Source: Conexibacter woesei DSM 14684
GTDB lineage: Bacteria; Actinomycetota; Thermoleophilia; Solirubrobacterales; Solirubrobacteraceae
DNA: 64,000 nucleotides
Reading direction: 5' to 3'
Assembly: GCF_000025265.1 (NCBI RefSeq)
Contig: NC_013739.1
Location: 496,001-560,000, forward strand
Part shown: in pieces, positions 38,191-46,191 of the stretch
Layout of the letters: every line of letters begins with the position of its first letter
Position numbering within the stretch: position 1 is the first letter of the stretch
Notes under the pieces: model-generated
Databases searched by the model: none
Told to the model about the DNA's origin: nothing
Seen by the model: the letters and a program-made list of their open reading frames with translations, nothing else
Position numbers and translations under genes: made by a program

Positions 38191-38817
38191 ATGAGGCTTC
38201 CGATCAGCGCGCACACCTCCAGGCCCTGGCGGATCCACGAGATCACCCGCGACTTTCGCTTGGAGGACGTGTGGGCATTGCCGACGCCCGGCGGTCCGGA
38301 CGATCTCGCGAGGCTGGTGCGGCAGTTCGCCGCGGGCGAAACGTCGAGCAACCCGTCCCGCGTCGCCCGCGCGCTCTTCGCGATCCGCTGGAAGCTCGGG
38401 AGGCTGTTCGGCTGGGATCGCGACGACGCCGGCGTCGGCTCGCGGGTGCCGACGCTGCGCGACCGGCTGCCGCCGGATCTGCGCGACGGCCCAGCCGGGC
38501 CGGAGTTCGCCACGCTGCCGTTCAGATCGCTGTACCTGCTTGACGACGAGTGGGCGGCGGAGATGGCCAACCGCACCGTGCACGCCGTCCTGCACATCGG
38601 CTGGGTCGAGGACGCGGCCGGCGGCTTCCGTGGCCAGATGGGCGTCTACGTCAAGCCGAACGGCCTGTTCGGGACGGCGTACATGGCGGCGATCATGCCG
38701 TTCCGGTACCTGATCGTGTACCCGCCGCTGATGCGTGAGATCGGACGGGACTGGCAGGCGGGTCTCGACGCCGCGGCGTCAGCTGAGCGTCAGAGACCGC
38801 CGCGGACCGCGAAGTAG
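38191..38817 (+). CDS. DUF2867-type protein
   Basis: A 208-residue protein with features of the DUF2867 family: HEITRDFRLEDVWALPTPG near the start, a central FRSLYLLDDEWAAEMANRTVHAVLHIGWV and a C-terminal VYVKPNGLFGTAYMAAIMPFRYLIVYPPLMREIGR. The ATG at 38191 follows GGAAGG. The function is unknown. It pairs divergently with a TetR regulator and ends over the 3' end of the next, convergent TetR gene by 28 bases. Confidence 0.8.
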   Translation: MRLPISAHTSRPWRIHEITRDFRLEDVWALPTPGGPDDLARLVRQFAAGETSSNPSRVARALFAIRWKLGRLFGWDRDDAGVGSRVPTLRDRLPPDLRDGPAGPEFATLPFRSLYLLDDEWAAEMANRTVHAVLHIGWVEDAAGGFRGQMGVYVKPNGLFGTAYMAAIMPFRYLIVYPPLMREIGRDWQAGLDAAASAERQRPPRTAK

Positions 38818-39425
38818 AACGCGACGAGCCGTTCGAGCAGCGTCGTCGCAGCGTCGTCGTCCGCGGGGTCGAGGTCGATCACCCAGTCGGCGACGATGTC
38901 GAAGAGGCCGCCGACCGCGCCTATCGCGATCCCCGGAGCGACCTGCTCGCCGGGGCGGTAGCGCTGCCAGATCTCGGCGAGGAACCCGGCTGCCCAGCGG
39001 CGGTTCGTGCGCCGCTGGCGCTCGACGGTCGGGCTGGTCGCGCTGCCCTCGCCGAACAGCACCTTGGCGTAGCGCGGGTCGGTCGCGAAGGTGCCCGCGA
39101 ACGCCTCCAGCAAGAGGCGCGAGCCGGCCGCCTCGTCGTCAGGCGCTGCGGCGAAGGCGCGGCCCATCACCGCTTTGATCTCGGCGGTGACCTCGTTCAT
39201 CAGCGCGACGTAGCACTGCTCGCGGCTGTCGAACTGCTCGTAGAAGCTCTTCGTGCTGACGTAGGCGGCCTGGCACAGCTGTTCGATCGACACCTCGCCG
39301 AAGCCGCGCGCGGCGAACAGCTCGAGTGCGGCGTCGAGCAGCGCACGGCGGCGCTGCTCGCGGCGCTCGTCGGCGGTGAGGCCGCGGATGCGGCGGGACC
39401 CGGGCGGCTGGCGGGTCGAGGACAC
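38790..39425 (-). CDS. TetR-family transcriptional regulator
   Basis: About 211 residues with a TetR helix-turn-helix (RRRALLDAALELFAARGFGEVSIEQLCQAAYVSTKSFYEQFDSREQCYVALM) and a helical ligand domain. I prefer the GTG at 39425; the frame opens at 39464. It is divergent from the secreted lipase gene, and a pair of direct repeats occupies the region between, so it may control the lipase. Confidence 0.87.
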   Translation of the reverse strand: MSSTRQPPGSRRIRGLTADERREQRRRALLDAALELFAARGFGEVSIEQLCQAAYVSTKSFYEQFDSREQCYVALMNEVTAEIKAVMGRAFAAAPDDEAAGSRLLLEAFAGTFATDPRYAKVLFGEGSATSPTVERQRRTNRRWAAGFLAEIWQRYRPGEQVAPGIAIGAVGGLFDIVADWVIDLDPADDDAATTLLERLVAFYFAVRGGL

Positions 39426-39490
39426 CGCCGCACCATAGACCAGACAGAGGCGCGATCGGCCCACCGCGGGTCATTCGGAAAAGAAATCTT

Positions 39491-39522
39491 GTTTTAAACC
39501 GGTCAACGTGTTTGAATCCGGT
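39491..39522. promoter_or_regulatory. Direct repeats upstream of lipase gene
   Basis: GTTTTAAACCGGT (39491-39503) and GTTTGAATCCGGT (39510-39522) match at 11 of 13 bases with a 19-base period, in an AT-rich patch between a TetR gene and a lipase gene. They are possible paired operators. Confidence 0.45.
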
Positions 39523-39582
39523 TCGTCGACGTCCGCGGGCTCGTCTCAACCGTCAGTCGTCATCTATGGAGGAGGGTTTCTC

Positions 39583-40452
39583 GTGCGCAGTTCCTCGCTG
39601 TCGCGCCGCTTGCTGGCGGCGTTCGCCGCCGTGCTCACCGCGGTCGTCCTCGCAGTCCCCACCGCCGCTTCGGCGGCGCCCAGCAGAGGCTGGAACGACT
39701 GGTCGTGCAGACCCAGCCCGGCTCATCCCGAGCCCGTCGTACTCGGCCACGGCCTGTTCGCCAACGGCATCGACAACTTCCTCGTGCTCGCGCCGGCGCT
39801 GAAGCTCGCCGGCTACTGCGTCTACTCGACCACCTACGGCGGCACCACGTTCGCCGGCGACCTGATCGGCGGCGTCGGCGACATGAGAGACAGCGCGGCC
39901 GACTTCGGCGCGTTCGTCGACAGAGTCCTCGGCTCCACGGGCGCCGCGCAGGTCAACGTCGCCGGCCATTCGGAGGGCACGACGGTGCCCGCCTACTACG
40001 CCAAGGTGCTCGGCGGCGCGCCGAAGATCAAGCGCTTCGTCGGCTTCGGCTCCAACTACGAGGGCACATCGCTGCTCGGCATCGGCACGCTTGCCAGAGC
40101 GCTCGGCCTGCAACCGCTGCTCGACGGCGTCGGCTGCAGAGCGTGCTCGCAGTTCCTGCCCGGCTCCACGTTCCTGAACGAGCTGAACGCCGACGGCACC
40201 GCCGCGGCGCCCGGTCCGATCTACACGAACATCGTCACGAAGTACGACCTCGTCGTCACGCCGTACACGAGCGGCTTCCTCGATGCGCCGAACGCGACCA
40301 ACATCGTGCTGCAGCGCTCCTGCCCGCTCGACTTCAGCGGCCACGTCGGTCTCGCGGTCGACCCGAACGTCGTCAGCCTCGTGATCAACAAGCTCGATCC
40401 GGCGAACGCGCCGAGACCGATCTGCGTGCCGTACTGGGCGCTCGGCGCCTGA
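39583..40452 (+). CDS. Secreted lipase/esterase (alpha/beta hydrolase)
   Basis: A 289-residue protein starting at GTG after GGAGGA, with a Sec signal (1-31). It resembles class 2 triacylglycerol lipases: oxyanion-hole region VVLGHGLFANG, nucleophile elbow VNVAGHSEGTTVPAYYA (Ser130) and a candidate catalytic His in LDFSGHVGLAVD. Cysteines in the mature protein (WSCRPS, GYCVYS, GCRACSQ, RSCPLD, RPICVP) may form disulfides. It should hydrolyse esters outside the cell. Many of its arginines use AGA. Confidence 0.88.
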   Translation: MRSSSLSRRLLAAFAAVLTAVVLAVPTAASAAPSRGWNDWSCRPSPAHPEPVVLGHGLFANGIDNFLVLAPALKLAGYCVYSTTYGGTTFAGDLIGGVGDMRDSAADFGAFVDRVLGSTGAAQVNVAGHSEGTTVPAYYAKVLGGAPKIKRFVGFGSNYEGTSLLGIGTLARALGLQPLLDGVGCRACSQFLPGSTFLNELNADGTAAAPGPIYTNIVTKYDLVVTPYTSGFLDAPNATNIVLQRSCPLDFSGHVGLAVDPNVVSLVINKLDPANAPRPICVPYWALGA

Positions 40453-40472
40453 CGGGCGCCGAACGGACGACC

Positions 40473-40507
40473 GGCGCCGGCCGTCGCGGACAGCCGCGGC
40501 CGGCGCC
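40473..40507. terminator. GC-rich hairpin between convergent genes
   Basis: GGCGCCGGCC (40473-40482) and GGCCGGCGCC (40498-40507) form perfect arms around a 15-base loop in the 103-base gap between the lipase and the glycine-rich gene. No U-run is present. Confidence 0.5.
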
Positions 40508-40555
40508 GCCGGCCGCCGCCGGCAGCAGCGTCATGGACGGGCCGCCGGGTGCGCC

Positions 40556-43500
40556 TCAGCGCACGAGACGGATCGTGCGCGCGACGGTCTGCGACTCCCC
40601 GGACGGCAGGCGGACCGTGAGCGTCAGCCGCAGCGCCACGGCCTTGCGCCGCGTCAGCGCTCTCGCGGCTGTCGCGACGGCGCGCCGCGACGGCTTCAGG
40701 CGCAGGACGACCGGCCCCCGCCTCGCGTGCGTGCGGCGCACGTGCGCGAAGACGCCCGACGGGCCGCGGAGCTCGACGGCGACCCGCGAGCGGTCGGCGC
40801 CGAGCGTGAGCGGGATCGCGACGCCGCGTTCGCGCGCCCGCGTGAGCCGCACGCGCGCAGGCGCGACCAGCCGCTCGACCAGCCGCGGCGTGGGCGCGGC
40901 GGCGGGCGGCTTCGTCGCGGGCGACTGCCCGATCGGCGGGGCGACCGGCGTCGTCGGCGTGGAAGGGGTGGTCGGCGTCGTCGGGGTGGTCGGGGTCGGC
41001 GGCTCCGGCTCCGGCGGCTCCGGCGGCGGGACGTAGGTGACCGTCACCGACCGCTCCTCGCGCGGCCCGAAGGGGCTCGCGACGACGGCCTCGATCGTGT
41101 TCGCGCCGGCTCTGAGCGGGAACTCGGCGCTCCAGCGCCCGTCGTCGCCGACGGTCACCGGCTCGCCTCCGACGCGCAGGGCGACAGGACCGGCGCCGTC
41201 GAAGGCGCTGCCGGTCAGCGTCGCCGTCTCGGCGTCGGTCGTGGCGCCGTCCAGCGGGCCGTCGATCTCGACGCCGACGTCGTAGGCGTCGCGCGCCGCC
41301 GCGGCGGCGGCCTCGATCGCGGTGCCGTCGGCCAGGTCGAGCGTCATGCCGAGGCCGGCGACGGTGCCGTCCGCTGGCACCGTGCGGACGTAGCGCTGCA
41401 TCAGTCTGCCGCCGGCGAGCAGCTGCTCGCTCGGCGCCGGCGTCGCGGTCACCGCGACCGCGGGCCGCGAGAGGTCCGCGCCGTCGCGGGTCAGCACGGA
41501 GTAGCGCCCGGAGGCGGCGGAGATCGTCTCGTCCGCGGCGCGCTGCGTCCACGCGCTCTCGTCGCCGAAGCGGTACTCGCGCGTGGCGTAGGAGCCGGTG
41601 CGGGTCGCGAGCACGACGCGCACCTCGTGCGGTCTCGCGTCGCTGCTCTCGAACAGCAGCGCCCGCGTGACGTGCCGCCCCGACGGCGAGACCTGTGTGC
41701 GCACGACGGCGGTCACGCCGGTGCCGGCGAGCGGGCCGCACTCGGCGACGGTGGCCGGCATCGCATCGGTGCCCGTGCAGCGAGCGGTCGCGCCGCGCTC
41801 GGTGACGACGAACGAGCCGTCGGCGGCGACCGACCGTTCGACGGTCACCCGCGGCGCGCCGTCGACCGCCCCGACGGTCGCGGAGGCGAGCCCCGCCGTG
41901 AACGCCGGCCGGCCGTCGACCACGAGGTTCGGCTCGCTGCCGATCGAGCTGCCCCAGGCCAGCTCGGCGCCGCACGACAGCCATCTGGAGCTGAGTCTGA
42001 ACTGCTCGTCGACGGTGCGCAGTGTGACGCCGCAGTCGGAGCCGAGCGCGCGCACGGCGGCTTCGCCGGCGAGCCCGCCGGCGGTCGCCGAGTACCACGT
42101 CGCCCCGCCTCCCGCGTCGTCGGAGCTGACCCGCAGCCGCCGCACGCGGGGACCCGGGAGCGCGCCGACGTTCTCCCTCGCCTCCGAGAAGCCGGCAGGG
42201 ACCGCTGCCAGCCGGCACTGCGAGGTCGCCGTCCAGATCGCGGGCAGCGTCGCGTCGGCGACCGTCCACGCGCCGTCGGCGACCGGCACCGCCTCGGCGG
42301 CGCTGCCACCGAGGCGTCTGAAGCTCGAGCGCGTGACGCAGCCGACGAAGACGCTGGCGGTGAGCGCGTCGGCCGTGCCCGAGACCGTGACGGTCGCGGC
42401 TCTGCCGTCGGGCGCGTCGATCGCGGTCGTGCCGTCGCCCGGCGACGTCACGCGCGGGTGGTCGACCTGGTCGAGGGTCACGCCCGCGCTGGTCTGATCC
42501 GGCACCGCGAGGTGGGCCGTGATCGTCGTCGTCCCGCGCGTGCCCGCCGCGGTCACCGTCGCCGAGTAGGTGCCGTCGCCGTTGTCGGACGTCGCGCCGA
42601 TCTGCGGCTGCGGAGCGGTGCTGGAGAAGGTGACCTCGCCGCCCGTGACCGGCGCGCCGGCCGCGTCGCGGACGACGGTCGTCACGGTCGTCGTCGAGCC
42701 GCCGTCGGCGTAGACCGCCGGCGCCGCGAGCGCCGGTCTGTCGACCGTCGCCGGCGCGCCGACCTCCCACGACAGCGTGACCTTCGGGCTGCCGGTCGCG
42801 TCGGTGCTCGCGATGCCGCCGGCCGGCACGAGGTTCGAGCCGCCGCCACCACCGCCGGCGTAGTAGTTGGCGCTGCCGCCACCGCCGCCGCCGTAGCGGC
42901 CGCCGCCGCCTCCGCCGCCGCCCTGGAGGCCGCCGCCCTGCCCGGTCCCGCCCGTCCCGCCGACGGCGAGCGCGCCGGGCTCGGCAAACCACGGCGTCCA
43001 TGACCCGCCCGTGTCGCCGGTCGTGCCGGCGCCGCCGCCGGCGCTGTCGGTGCCCGCCCCGCCGCCGCCGGCCGTGCCGCGGTTCGTCAGCACCGCCGTG
43101 GCGCCGGGCGATCCCGCGGCGCCGCCTGCTGCGCTCTGGTCGTTGACGAAGTGGGCGCCGCCGCCACCGCCGCCACCGCCCCCGGCGACGAGCAGGCGCC
43201 CGAGCGGATCGTCGGCGACGCACGCCGCGCCGGGCTCGCAGACGCGCACGTCTGAGGCCCCGCCGCCCGAGCCGCCGCGGTAGGCGCACCAGTTGCTCCC
43301 GCCGTTGGCTCCGCCGTTCCAGCCGCCGCTCTCGGGGCAGCCGGCGCTGGGGCCGTTGCCGCCGACCGCGATCCAGAGGCGATCGCCGGGCGCGACGGCG
43401 AGCGTGCCGCCGACGCGTGCGCCGAAGCCGCCCGCGGCGCCTCCACCGCCGCTGCCGCCTTTGGCGCCGACCGCGACCACGTCGAGCGAGGTGACGCCCG

Positions 43501-43642
43501 CCGGCACGTCGAACGTTCGCGCGCTCGCCGTCGGCGAGAAGCTGCGCGACATCGTCACCGCGCCGGCCGAGGAGGCGGTGGCGAGGGCGAGGCAGGCGAT
43601 CGAGACGAGGACAGCGCAGAGACGCAGTGAACGAGGTGGCAT
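40556..43642 (-). CDS. Large exported glycine-rich surface protein with Ig-like domains
   Basis: A 1028-residue protein: Sec signal (1-28), a glycine-rich domain (about 60-275, many runs of six or more Gly), Ig-like domains (VDRPALAAPAVYADGGSTTTVTTVVRDAAGAPVTGGEVTF; later GTADALTASVFVG and LDGATTDAETATLTGSAFDGAG), a Pro/Thr repeat linker (PTTPTTPTTP) and an Arg-rich C-terminal beta-strand region ending RTIRLVR. It is probably a cell-surface structural or adhesive protein; no catalytic motif is visible. Long GCC/GGC runs make the DNA repetitive. Confidence 0.85.
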   Translation of the reverse strand: MPPRSLRLCAVLVSIACLALATASSAGAVTMSRSFSPTASARTFDVPAGVTSLDVVAVGAKGGSGGGGAAGGFGARVGGTLAVAPGDRLWIAVGGNGPSAGCPESGGWNGGANGGSNWCAYRGGSGGGASDVRVCEPGAACVADDPLGRLLVAGGGGGGGGGAHFVNDQSAAGGAAGSPGATAVLTNRGTAGGGGAGTDSAGGGAGTTGDTGGSWTPWFAEPGALAVGGTGGTGQGGGLQGGGGGGGGRYGGGGGGSANYYAGGGGGGSNLVPAGGIASTDATGSPKVTLSWEVGAPATVDRPALAAPAVYADGGSTTTVTTVVRDAAGAPVTGGEVTFSSTAPQPQIGATSDNGDGTYSATVTAAGTRGTTTITAHLAVPDQTSAGVTLDQVDHPRVTSPGDGTTAIDAPDGRAATVTVSGTADALTASVFVGCVTRSSFRRLGGSAAEAVPVADGAWTVADATLPAIWTATSQCRLAAVPAGFSEARENVGALPGPRVRRLRVSSDDAGGGATWYSATAGGLAGEAAVRALGSDCGVTLRTVDEQFRLSSRWLSCGAELAWGSSIGSEPNLVVDGRPAFTAGLASATVGAVDGAPRVTVERSVAADGSFVVTERGATARCTGTDAMPATVAECGPLAGTGVTAVVRTQVSPSGRHVTRALLFESSDARPHEVRVVLATRTGSYATREYRFGDESAWTQRAADETISAASGRYSVLTRDGADLSRPAVAVTATPAPSEQLLAGGRLMQRYVRTVPADGTVAGLGMTLDLADGTAIEAAAAAARDAYDVGVEIDGPLDGATTDAETATLTGSAFDGAGPVALRVGGEPVTVGDDGRWSAEFPLRAGANTIEAVVASPFGPREERSVTVTYVPPPEPPEPEPPTPTTPTTPTTPSTPTTPVAPPIGQSPATKPPAAAPTPRLVERLVAPARVRLTRARERGVAIPLTLGADRSRVAVELRGPSGVFAHVRRTHARRGPVVLRLKPSRRAVATAARALTRRKAVALRLTLTVRLPSGESQTVARTIRLVR

Positions 43643-43787
43643 GCAGCGGGCCTTCCCTGGCGGTGACGGGCGGGGAGTCGGAGGACGTGTCACCGGAGAA
43701 GATCGGCAGGCGAACCGCGAAAGACATCGCTCACTTGACGATCTTTGACGAGCGACGTCGTCGGCACGAGTCTCGTATCTTTGACCG

Positions 43788-44252
43788 ATGCCGCCGTGGA
43801 CCGAGGACGAGCTGCGGATGCGTGCGCGCTGGCTGCTGCACAGCTACCGGCAGTGGGCGGGGGAGGATCTGCTCGCGCTCGCGAGCGACGACGACGACGC
43901 CCTCCGGGCCCGGGCGCTGTTCGACGCGCCGTTCGCGGTCCTGGCGCACGACACGCGGCCCGATCCGATGTGCATCTACGCCAACGCCGCAGCGCTCGCG
44001 GCGTTCGAGCTGGGCCTCGCGGACGCGCCGGCCTTCGCGACGAGCCGGACCGTCGAGCCCGCCGCTCGCGACGAGCGCCGCGCCGCGCTGGCCCGCGCGG
44101 AGGAGGCCGGGCTGCTGCGCGGCTACAGCGGCGTGCGCGTCTCGACCACGGGGCGCAGCTTCCGGATCCACGACGGCCGGATCTGGACCGTGCTGGACGA
44201 CAACGGCCGTCGCGTCGGTCAGGCCGCGACGTTCCGGTCCGGCCCTGGCTGA
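43788..44252 (+). CDS. MEKHLA-domain (PAS-like) protein
   Basis: A 154-residue protein matching the MEKHLA domain, a PAS relative: SYRQWAGEDLLAL, then ALFDAPFAVLAHDTRPDPMCIYANAAALAAFEL, ending FRIHDGRIWTVLDDNGRRVGQAATF. A role as a small sensory or ligand-binding protein is likely; no output domain is attached. It is divergent from the glycine-rich gene. The 9-mer ATCTTTGAC occurs twice upstream (43741, 43777), the second copy three bases before the ATG. Confidence 0.85.
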   Translation: MPPWTEDELRMRARWLLHSYRQWAGEDLLALASDDDDALRARALFDAPFAVLAHDTRPDPMCIYANAAALAAFELGLADAPAFATSRTVEPAARDERRAALARAEEAGLLRGYSGVRVSTTGRSFRIHDGRIWTVLDDNGRRVGQAATFRSGPG

Positions 44253-44253
44253 G

Positions 44254-45390
44254 CTAGCCGGCCTCGAACCGGCACGGGAAGGCCGCGGTGACGACGAGGC
44301 CGCCGCCGTCGCGCGGCACGATCGTCAGCGTCCCGTCGTGCACGGCCGCGATCTGCGCGACCAGTGCCAGCCCGAGTCCGTAGCCGCGTTCCCCGTCCAC
44401 GCCTGCGGTGCGGCCCGCGCCGCGCAGGAACGGCTCGACCAGGCGGGCGGCGGTCGCTGTGGTGTAGACGGGTCCGGTGTTCTGCACCTGCATGACCACG
44501 CTGGAGGCCGCAGTGTCGGTGTGCGTCGTGATGCGCGCCTCGCCGGCGGGATGGTTGTGTCGGGTCGCGTTCTGGAGGAGGTTCGTCACGAGCTGCGTGA
44601 GCAGCGTGGCGTCGCCGACGGTCGGCGCGGCGTTCAGCTCCGCGCGCAGCACGACCTGACGGCGGTCGGCCTCGTCGTGCTGATCCTTCAGCGCGGCGCG
44701 GGCGATCGCCGCCAGGTCGACGGGCTCCGAGACGGCCGTCACGGCGTTGGCGTCGGCGAGGCGCAGCAGCGCCTCGGTCAGTCCGATCGCGCGGGCGTTG
44801 GTGATCTGCAGGCGTTCGAGCAGTTCCGGGTCGTAGCGCTGCTCGGGGTCGCTTTGCGCGACGTCGAGCATCGTGGCGGTGACGGTGAGCGGCGTGCGCA
44901 GCTCGTGGGAGGCGTTGGCGGCGAACCGCTCCTGCGTCATGAACGCGTCGTGCAGGCGGTCGAGCATGTGGTCGAAGCTGTCGGCGAGCTGTCCGAACTC
45001 GTCCGCTCGGCCCGCCAGGCGGATCCGGTGGTCCAGCCGCCCGGTCGCCGCGATTCGCGCGGCGTCGTTGATGTCCCGCAGCGGTCGCAGGATCCACCCC
45101 GCGAGCAGCCAGCCCCCGCCGAGCCCGACGACGGCCAGCGCTCCGATGATCACGGCGGACGCTCTGACGACCGCCTTCAGGATCTCGCGCTGCGATCCGA
45201 TCGCGCCCGCGATCTCCCGCGGGGTGCCGGTCACCCCCGCATAGTTGGGGACGTAGCGCAGCACCACGTAGATCCCGATCAGCGAGCCCGCGCCGGCGAG
45301 GACGAGGAACGCGGCGTAGCTCAGCGTCAGACGCAGCCGCGCGCTCATCTGCCGGCGGCGGCGGACCTGCGGCGCGGCCTCAGCCACCAT
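44254..45390 (-). CDS. Two-component sensor histidine kinase
   Basis: A 378-residue kinase: two membrane segments (about 22-45 and 74-98) flanking a short 28-residue extracytoplasmic loop, HAMP (about 99-150), HisKA with SHELRTPL (His162), then HATPase with N-box LLQNATRHN and G-box GERGYGLGLALV. The ATG at 45390 lies inside the response-regulator gene (11-base overlap); a Met at residue 15 is an alternative start. The very small sensing loop suggests an intramembrane or cell-envelope signal. Confidence 0.93.
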   Translation of the reverse strand: MVAEAAPQVRRRRQMSARLRLTLSYAAFLVLAGAGSLIGIYVVLRYVPNYAGVTGTPREIAGAIGSQREILKAVVRASAVIIGALAVVGLGGGWLLAGWILRPLRDINDAARIAATGRLDHRIRLAGRADEFGQLADSFDHMLDRLHDAFMTQERFAANASHELRTPLTVTATMLDVAQSDPEQRYDPELLERLQITNARAIGLTEALLRLADANAVTAVSEPVDLAAIARAALKDQHDEADRRQVVLRAELNAAPTVGDATLLTQLVTNLLQNATRHNHPAGEARITTHTDTAASSVVMQVQNTGPVYTTATAARLVEPFLRGAGRTAGVDGERGYGLGLALVAQIAAVHDGTLTIVPRDGGGLVVTAAFPCRFEAG

Positions 45391-46060
45391 CGTCGTCCTC
45401 CGGCAGACCGAGGCGGTAGCCGACCCCGGTCACCGTGACGATCAGGTCCGGCGGGCCGAGCGCTCTGCGGAGGGTCGACATCGTGACCCGCGGGGCGCTG
45501 CTGAACGGGTCGGCGTTCTCGTCCCACACCTTCGCCAGCATCGTCTCCGCGCTCACCACCCCGCCGTCCGCGCGGATCAGCAGGTCGAGCACCGCGAACT
45601 GCTTGCGCGTCAGCTTCAGGTAGCGGCCGGCGCGGTAGGCCTCGCGACGGAACGGGTCGACCTGGAGGTCGGCGAACTCCATCACCGGCGGCGCGATCGC
45701 GGGCGGACGACGCGCCAGCGACCGCAGCCGCACGATCAGCTCCTCCAACGCGAACGGCTTGGTCAGGTAGTCGTCCGCGCCGAGCTCGAAGCCGCCGACC
45801 TTGTCCGACAGCCGCGCCGCCGCGGTCAGCATCAGGATCCGCACCGCGGGATGCTCGCGAGCCAGGATCGCGGCGATCTCGTCTCCGTGCGTGCCGGGGA
45901 CGTCGCGGTCCAGCACGACCGTGTCGTAGTCGGTGACGCGGATCCGCCGCAGCGCCTCGTCGCCGTCGAGCGCGATGTCGGCCGCTATCGCCTCACGTCG
46001 CAGCGCCGTCTGGAGCGCCTCCGCCAGGAAGCGCTCGTCCTCGACGATCAGCACCCGCAC
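45380..46060 (-). CDS. OmpR-family response regulator
   Basis: A 226-residue regulator: receiver domain with acidic pocket Glu7/Asp8, phosphoacceptor Asp51 (VVLDRDVPG) and Lys in YLTKPFALEEL, then an OmpR winged helix (YLKLTRKQFAVLDLLIRADGGVVSAETMLAKVWDE). It starts at GTG 46060. It is divergent from the two-domain serine protease gene, and 10-base-spaced direct repeats lie between, which is the usual layout of an OmpR-type site. Confidence 0.94.
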   Translation of the reverse strand: MRVLIVEDERFLAEALQTALRREAIAADIALDGDEALRRIRVTDYDTVVLDRDVPGTHGDEIAAILAREHPAVRILMLTAAARLSDKVGGFELGADDYLTKPFALEELIVRLRSLARRPPAIAPPVMEFADLQVDPFRREAYRAGRYLKLTRKQFAVLDLLIRADGGVVSAETMLAKVWDENADPFSSAPRVTMSTLRRALGPPDLIVTVTGVGYRLGLPEDDDGG

Positions 46061-46116
46061 GACATGCTCCGGACAGCGTTCAACACGGCGCTCAGTGTAG
46101 GCAGGGCCGATGTTGC

Positions 46117-46132
46117 GGAAATGTCTGGAAAT
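46117..46132. promoter_or_regulatory. Direct-repeat site of OmpR type
   Basis: GGAAAT (46117-46122) and GGAAAT (46127-46132) are spaced exactly one helical turn apart, within an imperfect inverted repeat (TTGCGGA...TCCGCGA). They lie between the response-regulator and protease genes and probably serve both. Confidence 0.5.
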
Positions 46133-46191
46133 CCGCGAAGGCGGCGAGCGAGCTGACGGTCACGCAACATCGCGCTTCCTACGGTGCGCCG

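Noticed and set aside
42840-43460. Dense GCC/GGC trinucleotide repeats
   Set aside because: These are explained by poly-glycine coding in the surface protein; no separate element.
40221-43727. Long minus-strand frame beside the glycine-rich protein
   Set aside because: The frame at 40556-43642 has the signal peptide, Ig-like domains and sensible composition; the other is Arg-rich shadow.
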